A stretch of DNA of 64,000 nt from Bradyrhizobium sp. RD5-C2. GTDB lineage: Bacteria; Pseudomonadota; Alphaproteobacteria; Rhizobiales; Xanthobacteraceae. Below, piece after piece: positions 33,859 to 40,910 of this stretch (the first letter of the stretch is position 1; each line of letters opens with the position of its first letter). The translations under genes were made by a program, and so were the position numbers. The stretch spans positions 340,882 to 404,881 of the forward strand of contig NZ_BOVL01000005.1 in the NCBI RefSeq assembly GCF_019972155.1. Direction: 5' to 3'. Under the pieces are notes generated by a model, which did not search any database, was not told the DNA's origin, and worked only from the letters and a program-made list of their open reading frames with translations.

Positions 33859-34710
33859 CTAGTTCCCCTTTACGAACGCCGCGAACGCATCGCCGAAATC
33901 CGGGTGCCAGCGCGACAGCGGCGGGCGGTTCTCGACGATGTCGCCGGCGGCCCACAGGATGCGGCGTTCGTCGAGCGCGCGCGGCACGTCGTTGTCCGGG
34001 CAGAGGATGTAGAAATCGCCGGCTGCGAGGTGCTCGATCATGAAGTCGACGGTCTGCTCCGACGTCCAGGCGCCGGCCGGCTTCTCGGTGCGGTCGCGCG
34101 CGGTCAGCCCGGTGAAGACAAAGCCCGGGATCAACAGATGCGCCGTGATCTCGCAGCCGTCGGTGTTGCGCAGCTCGTGCTGCAGCGCCTCGGTGAACGC
34201 CTTCACGCCGGCCTTGGAGACATTGTAGGCGGGATCGCCCGGCGGCGTGGTGATGCCCTGCTTGGAACCGGTGTTGATGATCAGCCCCGGCCGGCCGCGC
34301 TTGATCATGTTGGGCGCAAACGCCTGCGTGCCGTTGATCACGCCCCACAGATTGACGCCCAGGATGCGCTGCCAATTGTCCGCAGGCCCGAACATCGAGC
34401 TGCCGGGCTGGATGCCGGCATTGTTCATCAGGATGTCGGTGCCGCCGAACTTTTTCGCGACGGCGGCCTCAAGGCCTGCGACCTCGTCGGCGCGGCTGAC
34501 GTCGACCGCAGCCGCCATGATGTCGGCGGCGCCGCCGGGTGCGGCAGATGACAGTTTTGCCGCAGCTGCCTTCAGCCTGTCATCGCCGAGATCGGCGATG
34601 CAGACCTTCATGCCGGCTTCGGCAAACCGCGTCGCGGCGGCAAGCCCGATGCCGGATGCGCCTCCGGTGATCACGGCAACATGATTGGCTGATATCACGG
34701 GGTGGGGCAT
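33859..34710 (-). CDS. short-chain dehydrogenase/reductase
   Basis: A 283-residue classical SDR. Cofactor motif TGGASGIGLAAA, structural NNAG (in ILMNNAGIQPGSSM), catalytic Ser in INTGSKQG and Tyr-x3-Lys in YNVSK. Asp in CIADLGDDR suggests NAD rather than NADP preference. The long C-terminal part (TSEQTVDFMIEHLAAGDFYI) is typical of the bradyrhizobial SDRs of unknown substrate. It sits between the modA-like gene and the second aldehyde dehydrogenase. Confidence 0.9.
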   Translation of the reverse strand: MPHPVISANHVAVITGGASGIGLAAATRFAEAGMKVCIADLGDDRLKAAAAKLSSAAPGGAADIMAAAVDVSRADEVAGLEAAVAKKFGGTDILMNNAGIQPGSSMFGPADNWQRILGVNLWGVINGTQAFAPNMIKRGRPGLIINTGSKQGITTPPGDPAYNVSKAGVKAFTEALQHELRNTDGCEITAHLLIPGFVFTGLTARDRTEKPAGAWTSEQTVDFMIEHLAAGDFYILCPDNDVPRALDERRILWAAGDIVENRPPLSRWHPDFGDAFAAFVKGN

Positions 34711-34745
34711 CGTCGGTCTCCGGACACATCTGTGGCTGAGGTTAG

Positions 34746-34797
34746 CATAGCGTTTTCAAGCGAAGTGGTTCCCGGTTCGCGTGAAGAAAACGCGTCA
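34746..34797. repeat. intergenic repeat family H, copy 2
   Basis: Inverted copy of the element at 29600: AGCGTTTTCAAGCGAAG at the left and TTCGCGTGAAGAAAACGCGT at the right. It lies in the promoter region between the SDR gene and the second aldehyde dehydrogenase. Confidence 0.7.
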
Positions 34798-34908
34798 AAC
34801 AAGAAGACCCTTACCTAGCATATCGCACCCACCATGCACGCGGGTGCATGGGAGGTTTTCATGCGCGCCACCCTCGACAACGCTTGCCTCGCTTTACGGT
34901 TTCGCGGC

Positions 34909-34936
34909 CGCGCTGTAGAATCGCCGATATAACGCT
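34909..34936. promoter_or_regulatory. weaker ModE-type box, site 3
   Basis: Arms CGCGCTGTAGA and GATATAACGCT with a 6-base spacer: 16 of 22 arm positions match the recalled ModE consensus, mostly in the right arm. It ends 41 bases before the aldehyde dehydrogenase start at 34977, the same distance as site 1 from its gene. Confidence 0.45.
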
Positions 34937-34976
34937 TCCAAAACACCTCAGCCGACATTTTACAGGGAGTGCAAAC

Positions 34977-36473
34977 ATGGCTGTATCGCAGGCTATTCCG
35001 ATCACGCGCCATCCTTATGCCGATGGCTCCTACAAGCAGATGCTGATCGACGGCAAATGGGTCGACGCCGCCTCCGGCAAGAAATTCGAAACCCACAACC
35101 CCGCCACCGGTGAATTGCTCGCCTCCGTCGCCGAAGGCGATGCCGAGGACATCAACCGCGCGGTTGCGGCCGCGCGTCGCGCCTTCGAAGGGCCGTGGAG
35201 CAAGGTGAAGCCGTTCGAGCGGCAGAACATGCTGCTCAAGCTCGCCGAGCTGGTCGAGGCCAATTTCGAGGAACTGTCCCAGCTCGACACGCTCGACATG
35301 GGCGCGCCGATCAGCCGCACCCGCGGCAACCGGCTGCGCGCGCTCGGCATGCTGCGCTACTACGCCGGACAAGCGACCGCGATCCACGGCGAGACCATCG
35401 AGAACTCGCTGCCTGGCGAGATCTTCTCCTACACGCTGAAGGAGCCGATCGGCGTGGTCGGCGCCATCATCCCCTGGAACGGGCCGCTGACCGCCTCGAT
35501 CTGGAAGATCGGCCCTGCGATCGCGACCGGCTGCACCGTGGTGCTGAAGCCGGCCGAGGAATCGCCGCTGACTTCGCTGCGCATCGGCGAGCTCTGCATG
35601 GAGGCCGGCATTCCGCCCGGCGTCGTCAACGTCGTGCCGGGCTATGGCGAGACCGCGGGTGCCGCGCTTGCCTCGCACCCCGATGTCGATAAGGTCGCCT
35701 TCACCGGCTCGCACGTCACGGGACAATCGATCATCCGTGCCTCGGCCGGCAACCTCAAGCGCGTCTCGCTCGAGCTCGGCGGCAAGTCGCCGGACATCGT
35801 GTTCGCCGACGCCGATCTCGACGCCGCGGTGCCGGGCGCTGCGATGGCCGTGTTCGCCAATTCCGGCCAGATCTGCAGCGCCGGCACGCGGCTGTTCGTC
35901 GAGCAGAAGGTCTATGACGAGTTCGTCGGCCGCGTCGCCGAGTTCGGCAAGAAGCTGCAGGTCGGCAACGGCCTCGATCCCAACACCCAGATTGGGCCGC
36001 TGGTGTCGCAGCAGCAGATGGACCGCGTCTCCGGCTATCTCGACATCGGCCAGAAGGAAGGCGCCAAGGCGCTGGCCGGCGGCGGGCGCCTCACCGAGGG
36101 CGCGCTGTCGAAGGGCTATTTCGTGCAGCCGACCGTGTTTGCCAATGTGCAGGACAACATGCGCATCGCGCAGGAGGAGATCTTCGGCCCGGTGATCTCG
36201 GCGATCTCCTTCAAGGATCCGGACGAGCTGATCAAGCGCGCCAATGCTACGACCTTCGGTCTCGGCTCGGGCGTGTGGACCACCAATGTCAGCAAGGCGC
36301 ACCAGGTCGCCAAGGCGCTGCGCGCCGGCTCGGTCTGGGTCAATTGCTACCAGGCGATGGATCCGGCGGTGCCGTTCGGCGGCTACAAGATGAGCGGCTA
36401 CGGCCGCGAGTCCGGCAAGCAGCACGTCGAGGAGTATCTCAACGTCAAGGCGGTCTGGATCAACACGGGCTAG
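34977..36473 (+). CDS. aldehyde dehydrogenase family protein, second gene
   Basis: A 498-residue ALDH. Catalytic Cys300 in NSGQICSAGTRL, Glu267 in LELGGKSPD, Asn168 in IPWNGP, nucleotide loop FTGSHVTGQ. Closer to the phenylacetaldehyde/betaine-aldehyde type than the ALDH at 30809. CAGGGAG precedes the ATG at 34977. The long in-frame extension back to 34848 is not coding. Possible molybdate control through the box at 34909-34936. Confidence 0.93.
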   Translation: MAVSQAIPITRHPYADGSYKQMLIDGKWVDAASGKKFETHNPATGELLASVAEGDAEDINRAVAAARRAFEGPWSKVKPFERQNMLLKLAELVEANFEELSQLDTLDMGAPISRTRGNRLRALGMLRYYAGQATAIHGETIENSLPGEIFSYTLKEPIGVVGAIIPWNGPLTASIWKIGPAIATGCTVVLKPAEESPLTSLRIGELCMEAGIPPGVVNVVPGYGETAGAALASHPDVDKVAFTGSHVTGQSIIRASAGNLKRVSLELGGKSPDIVFADADLDAAVPGAAMAVFANSGQICSAGTRLFVEQKVYDEFVGRVAEFGKKLQVGNGLDPNTQIGPLVSQQQMDRVSGYLDIGQKEGAKALAGGGRLTEGALSKGYFVQPTVFANVQDNMRIAQEEIFGPVISAISFKDPDELIKRANATTFGLGSGVWTTNVSKAHQVAKALRAGSVWVNCYQAMDPAVPFGGYKMSGYGRESGKQHVEEYLNVKAVWINTG

Positions 36474-36486
36474 CGCTTGCTTCTTC

Positions 36487-36598
36487 TCACCTCTCCCCGC
36501 CTGCGGGGAGAGGTCGGATTGCATCGATAGATGCAATCCGGGCGAGGGGTACAGGTCTCAATGTTCGGCGTGCTCGCGGAGGGAAGTCCTCACCCCAA
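36487..36598. repeat. intergenic repeat family A, copy 2
   Basis: Same plan as the element at 18815: CTCTCCCCGCCTGCGGGGAG hairpin, then a perfect inverted repeat with arms GGATTGCATC and GATGCAATCC (36516-36539). Relative to copy 1 an A-T pair in the stem is replaced by T-A, so the pairing is kept while the sequence changes. Confidence 0.8.
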
Positions 36599-36751
36599 TG
36601 CCTGCATGATTTCGGAATATTAGAATAATATCCCTGATTTGCCCGACGCGTCAAGTTGCGTTGTCGAACGCCGGCCGCCGCCGGTTACTGTGCATGGGGT
36701 TGTTTTCGATATTTTCGTAAGCGCCCCTGCAACGACCACCGGCTCTTGCGT

Positions 36752-37135
36752 TTACCGCCCCGCGGCCTTCTTCGGCTTGCCGATGTCGCTGCGCAGGGCT
36801 TCGAGGTCCTTGCGCACGGCGGTCGCCGCATCGCGTTCGATCTTGCGGTAGCGCGCCACCAAGGAGAGGCCGAACGGGGTCAGCACCGCGCCGCCGCCGT
36901 TCTTGCCGCCGGTCTGGCGTTCCACCGCCGCCTGCCGGCAGATGCGGTTGATCTCGTCGACCAAGTCCCAGGCGCGCTTGTAGCTCATGTCCATGGCGCG
37001 GCCGGCGGCGGAGATCGAGCCGCATTCCTTGATCTGCTCGAGCAGCAGGATCTTGCCCGGTCCGATGCGGTCTTCGGCATCGAGATCGATGCGGACGCTC
37101 AATGAGGGGAGCAATGTGGCGCTCGGTTTCGACAT
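36752..37135 (-). CDS. ModE-type winged-helix regulator lacking molybdate-binding domains
   Basis: A 127-residue protein matching the N-terminal DNA-binding domain of ModE: RIGPGKILLLEQIKECGSIS, AAGRAMDMSYKRAWDLVDEI, then GGGAVLTPFGLSLVARYRKI and a short C-terminal helix. The TOBE/Mop domains that bind molybdate in E. coli ModE are missing, as in many alphaproteobacterial relatives. It is the best local candidate to bind the ModE-type boxes at 32.3 and 34.9 kb. Divergent from the Old Yellow Enzyme gene. Confidence 0.85.
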   Translation of the reverse strand: MSKPSATLLPSLSVRIDLDAEDRIGPGKILLLEQIKECGSISAAGRAMDMSYKRAWDLVDEINRICRQAAVERQTGGKNGGGAVLTPFGLSLVARYRKIERDAATAVRKDLEALRSDIGKPKKAAGR

Positions 37136-37151
37136 GGCAAGCCTGCTTGTC

Positions 37152-37187
37152 TGTTCGCTAGATTGCCACTACCTGCTTTTGCGAACA
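37152..37187. promoter_or_regulatory. inverted repeat between the ModE-like gene and the ene-reductase gene
   Basis: TGTTCGC (37152-37158) and GCGAACA (37181-37187) are perfect inverted copies 22 bases apart, about three helical turns between centres. It lies in the 102-base divergent promoter and does not resemble a ModE box. Confidence 0.4.
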
Positions 37188-37237
37188 AGATGAACCCGTG
37201 ACATAACGGGACATCACAAAAAATAATCGGGGTAGGC

Positions 37238-38365
37238 ATGAGTTCTCCATCGCTGTTTTCGCCGCTCAAGGTCGGTCCCTATGAGCTGAAGCACCGTGTC
37301 GTGATGGCGCCGCTGACGCGGATGCGGGCGGCGCGGCCGAGCCTCGCGCCGCGGCCGATGAACGCGGAATATTACGCGCAGCGCGCCACGCCCGGCGGCC
37401 TCTTGATCGCGGAAGCCTCGCCGGTGGTCGCGACCGGCTTCGGCAATCCCGGCGTCCCCGGCATCTACAGCGAGGCCCAGATCGCGGGCTGGCGCGAGGT
37501 GGTGGATGCCGTGCACGCCAAGGGCGGGCTGATCTTCCTGCAGCTCTGGCACGTCGGACGCGTCTCGCATTCCTCGTTCCAGCCCGATGGCGCGCTGCCG
37601 GTGGCGCCGTCGGCGGTCGCGATCCCCGCCGAGTTCAGGTGCATGACGGCGGACGGCAAGGTGGTCGACTACGAGACGCCGCGTGCGCTTACGACCGGCG
37701 AGGTCGCCGTGATGGTCGAGGCCTACCGGCAGGGCGCGAAGAACGCGCTCGCCGCCGGGTTCGACGGCGTCGAGATCCACGGCGCCAACGGCTATCTGAT
37801 CGAGCAGTTCCTGCAATCGCGCAGCAATCTGCGCACCGACCAGTATGGCGGCTCGATCGAGAACCGCGTCCGCTTCCTGCTGGAAGTGGCGCAGGCGGTG
37901 ACCGAGGTCTGGGGCGCTAACCGCGTCGGCGTGCGGCTATCGCCCTACGGCATTGCCAATGGCAGCGGCGAGGCCGACCCGATGCCGCTCTACAGCCACG
38001 CCATCAAGGCGCTGGACAAGTTCGGGCTCGCCTATCTGCATTTCATCGAGCCGCGCGCTTCGGGCACCGGCCGTGCCGAGGTCGACTGGCAGAACGTGCC
38101 ATCCGCGATGGTGCTGTACCGCCCGATGTGGAGCGGTGTGCTGATCACCGCCGGCAATTTCGTCGGCGACAGCGCGCAGAGCGCGGTCGCGGAAGGTCAT
38201 GCCGATGCGATCGCGTTCGGCCGCTATTTCATCTCCAACCCGGATCTGCCGCGCCGCCTGCAGCGCGGCTACCCGCTGACCAAGTACAACCGCGCGACCT
38301 TCTATGCCGGCGAGGAGAAGGGCTATACGGACTATCCCGCCCACGACGAGTTGGCGCAGGCGTGA
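37238..38365 (+). CDS. nemA: Old Yellow Enzyme family ene-reductase (NemA-like)
   Basis: A 375-residue FMN enzyme. Catalytic HGANGY motif (His181, Asn184, Tyr186), substrate/FMN residues in MAPLTRMRA and LWHVGRVSH, and the C-terminal FGRYFISNPDLPRRLQ. It reduces activated alkenes, N-ethylmaleimide or nitro compounds with NADPH. The full length matches the family. Confidence 0.93.
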   Translation: MSSPSLFSPLKVGPYELKHRVVMAPLTRMRAARPSLAPRPMNAEYYAQRATPGGLLIAEASPVVATGFGNPGVPGIYSEAQIAGWREVVDAVHAKGGLIFLQLWHVGRVSHSSFQPDGALPVAPSAVAIPAEFRCMTADGKVVDYETPRALTTGEVAVMVEAYRQGAKNALAAGFDGVEIHGANGYLIEQFLQSRSNLRTDQYGGSIENRVRFLLEVAQAVTEVWGANRVGVRLSPYGIANGSGEADPMPLYSHAIKALDKFGLAYLHFIEPRASGTGRAEVDWQNVPSAMVLYRPMWSGVLITAGNFVGDSAQSAVAEGHADAIAFGRYFISNPDLPRRLQRGYPLTKYNRATFYAGEEKGYTDYPAHDELAQA

Positions 38366-38369
38366 CTTC

Positions 38370-38404
38370 GTAGCCCGGATTTCGCTTCGCTGCGTCCGGG
38401 CTAC
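38370..38404. repeat. short palindromic element (GTAGCCCGGA / TCCGGGCTAC)
   Basis: A perfect 10-base outer inverted repeat with the small inner loop TTTCGCTTCGCTGCG. It lies 5 bases after the ene-reductase stop and may be its terminator or processing hairpin. Confidence 0.6.
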
Positions 38405-38418
38405 AATGCTTCCTTCCT

Positions 38419-38503
38419 CGTCATTGCGAGGAGCGGAGCGACGAAGCAATCCATCGCTCCTCACGCGCGATAGATGGATTGCTTCGCTTCGCTCGCAATG
38501 ACG
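38419..38503. repeat. intergenic repeat family B, copy 2
   Basis: CGTCATTGCGAGGAGCGG left arm, TCGCTCGCAATGACG right arm. Reading frames through its right half give the peptide DCFASLAMT, which makes the frame of the next gene look longer than it is. Confidence 0.85.
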
Positions 38504-38527
38504 GCGGACAAAGCCGGAGAGCTCCCG

Positions 38528-39043
38528 ATGTTTCCGGACGACGAGTTCGAGCCGACGAAAAAGCCGAAACCGGTGGCGCTGGCGAAGCCTGCGGCCGGCC
38601 AGTGCCTGTGCGGCAAGGTGCGGTTCGAGATCGATGTGCCGGCGCGCTGGGCCTGGCACGATCACACCGCCGCGAGTCGCCGCGCCCATGGCGCTGTTTA
38701 TGCGACCTATGTCGGCAGCTGGAAGAAGCGCTTCCGCATCACGCAAGGCGAAAGCGAGCTCTCGCGCTATGAGGACGCGAAAAACAAGACCGCACGCAGC
38801 TTCTGCGCCAATTGCGGTACGCCCATCATCTACGAGCGCGCCCGGTCGCCGCACATGGTCAACATCCCGCGCGCGCTGTTCTCCGGGCGCACCGGCCGGC
38901 AGCCGCTCTATCACATCGCGATCGAGGAATTGCAGGAGTGGGCCTACACCGGCGAGCCGCTGGTGCCGCTGAAGGGCTATCCCGGCGTGGTCTGGCAGCG
39001 TTCGAAAAAGAAGAAGCGCAGCGAGCGCGAGGGGATGTTCTAG
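38528..39043 (+). CDS. GFA-family protein with altered zinc ligands
   Basis: A 171-residue GFA-like protein. The first zinc pair CLCGKVRFE (Cys26, Cys28) and the last CANCGTPI (Cys93, Cys96) are present. The central CHCxxC of the family is replaced by WHDHTAAS at residues 43-50, so the second metal site has lost its cysteines. GGAGAGC precedes the ATG at 38528. The preceding codons come from a repeat. Substrate unknown. Glutathione-linked formaldehyde chemistry is unlikely given the lost ligands. Confidence 0.8.
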   Translation: MFPDDEFEPTKKPKPVALAKPAAGQCLCGKVRFEIDVPARWAWHDHTAASRRAHGAVYATYVGSWKKRFRITQGESELSRYEDAKNKTARSFCANCGTPIIYERARSPHMVNIPRALFSGRTGRQPLYHIAIEELQEWAYTGEPLVPLKGYPGVVWQRSKKKKRSEREGMF

Positions 39044-39096
39044 GACGCCAGCTCGCGTGCCGGCATTCGGGGGAGGCGGTCGCACGCAACGTTGCG

Positions 39097-40581
39097 TCAG
39101 TGCTTCACGTAGACGACCTCTTCCGACCCTACGTATTCCTCAGTCCACCCTCTCTTGTCCACGAGGAACCGCTTCAGAGGTTCGTGCGCCTTCACCCAGA
39201 GCACCGTATCGATCTTGTACTTGGCAAGCACGGTGTCCCAGGCGGCTTCATCGATTTCCCATCTGATGAGGCTGAAATAGTCGCGCAGCAGCTCATCGGG
39301 ATAGGCGGTGGCCGACCGGCCGTCGACGAACACCGGTACCGCACCGCGTGTGTAGAAGATCAGGAGCCCGCCGACGTTCCAGTGGTTCAGCAGCCGCGCA
39401 TGCGGAAAATGGCTTTGAAGATAACGCGCATCCTGCTCCGACAGCAGCTGGGGAAGTGCGAGCGCCGGCTTGACGTACATCAAGGTCAACGGCAGCGCGC
39501 ACATTGCGACGATGCCGGCGACCAGCAACGAGCCCTGGACCTTGAGGTCGTTGAGTTGCTTGGGCAGCACCCGGTCGATGTGAAGCGCCAGCGGCACCGT
39601 TGCGAACATGAAGAAGAAGGACATGTACCGGTATTGATAGAATCCCAGCAGCAGAAACAGCCAGGACAGCAGCCGCGACTCCAGAGGAGCCGGCGAAGCA
39701 GCTGGGTGGCGCAGCTCGAACGCGGCAAATATCGCGATATAGACGATGCCGGGAATGCTCCCGGGCACGCTGAAGTTCGCGGAATAAGACCACCACTCGG
39801 TGATGTTCGCCTGCGCAAAATGGCCCAGCGTGGTGGTGACGCCGTCGTAGATGCGCCAGCCGAGAGGATTGATCAGGATTGCGACAAGGCAGCCGGCTGC
39901 TGCGAAACTGTAGATCCTAAAACCGGCCCAGTCCCGCCTGAGCACGGACGTGGCTCCAAAAAAGCCGATGATGAAAAGCCCGAGCACAAAGCCGCCATGC
40001 AGATTGGCCCAAAGCACCATCATCACCGGCAGCAGGAACCATCTGGTTCGCTTCAAACACTCTGCGTAGAAGACGACGCAGAACAGCATGGTGGGGGTGT
40101 TCGGCGAAGCGGCGAGATAGGAATTCGGCGCGGTCACGAACGCCGGGTAGAGCACGCACGCGGCGAGAACGGAAATGCCGACCGCGAGCGTCGAGGCGCC
40201 GCTGCGCAGGCAGATCGATGCAAGATATCCGGTGATGACGGCGCCACATGCAACGACTGACAGTGTGAGACCGATATACCCCGTGTATTGAAACACCACG
40301 CTGGCAATCACGTCCCAGAGCCAGGACAGATTGTACCATTGCCGGTCGCCGAGGGTGAACGACCATGGATCCTGGAAGGGGACATTGCCGCGCTCCCTGA
40401 TCAGGTCTCCGGCGGCGAGGTGCCATCCGAGATCAAGGTGGCCGAGCAGGAGCGGCCCGTTCGACAGGTAGTACAGCGACGTGACTGCGATCAGGAAGAC
40501 ATAGAGACCCGGCTTCTCGCGCCCGATCGTTCCCGGTCCTCTATCGAGCCTGGTTCCGTTCCAGGCCGCCAGCGCGTCCAT
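39097..40581 (-). CDS. polytopic membrane protein, GT-C-like
   Basis: A 494-residue protein with about ten to twelve membrane helices (GLYVFLIAVTSLYYLSNGPL, LVAILINPLGWRIYDGVTTT, LLSWLFLLLGFYQYRYMSFF) and a soluble C-terminal tail (WNVGGLLIFYTRGAVPVFVD, EEYVGSEEVVYVKH). An acidic first loop (GHLDLGWHLAAGDLIRERGN) recalls the GT-C glycosyltransferase fold. No other polysaccharide genes flank it. The start at 40581 follows GGGGG. The earlier ATG at 40626 lacks one. Confidence 0.7.
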   Translation of the reverse strand: MDALAAWNGTRLDRGPGTIGREKPGLYVFLIAVTSLYYLSNGPLLLGHLDLGWHLAAGDLIRERGNVPFQDPWSFTLGDRQWYNLSWLWDVIASVVFQYTGYIGLTLSVVACGAVITGYLASICLRSGASTLAVGISVLAACVLYPAFVTAPNSYLAASPNTPTMLFCVVFYAECLKRTRWFLLPVMMVLWANLHGGFVLGLFIIGFFGATSVLRRDWAGFRIYSFAAAGCLVAILINPLGWRIYDGVTTTLGHFAQANITEWWSYSANFSVPGSIPGIVYIAIFAAFELRHPAASPAPLESRLLSWLFLLLGFYQYRYMSFFFMFATVPLALHIDRVLPKQLNDLKVQGSLLVAGIVAMCALPLTLMYVKPALALPQLLSEQDARYLQSHFPHARLLNHWNVGGLLIFYTRGAVPVFVDGRSATAYPDELLRDYFSLIRWEIDEAAWDTVLAKYKIDTVLWVKAHEPLKRFLVDKRGWTEEYVGSEEVVYVKH

Positions 40582-40910
40582 GACTGAACCCCCGCGATCG
40601 AAGCGAGCCAACTGCGGGCCCTGCATGCTGTTCTATGTGCTTGATGAAGGCAAACCATCGTCGCTTTAGGACACTCTGGCTAAAGTAGCGTTAAAGTCAG
40701 CCGCGCAATTCGATGGCTGCCGTCGAGGTTCACGTCTGCCCAACGCCGGCTTTCGAGGGACTGGCCGGCGGAGTGAAATGATGAGCCCGGAGAGCCAGGC
40801 GCGCGCCAGCGGAATGCGGCCATGACCGGCCGCTCGATTGCTCCCCAAGCGCAAGTTTGGTCATCTCCTCCGGCGCCGTCGGCCAACGCGCCGGCAGGCC
40901 TGGAGGGAAC
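40582..40910. other. 329-base divergent intergenic stretch without a supported gene
   Basis: Separates the divergent membrane protein and decarboxylase genes and should hold both promoters. The short frames here have no ribosome site. ACCGGCCGCTCG occurs at about 40825 and again within the decarboxylase start region, probably by chance. Confidence 0.55.

Noticed and set aside
34815..36536. A 573-codon minus-strand frame over the second aldehyde dehydrogenase
   Set aside because: Low-complexity Arg/Ala/Asp composition and full overlap with a textbook aldehyde dehydrogenase mark it as an antisense shadow.
38474..38527. An upstream start for the GFA-like gene giving the peptide MDCFASLAMT
   Set aside because: Those codons are the right arm of repeat family B, which yields the same peptide at other copies. 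The ribosome site is at the later ATG.
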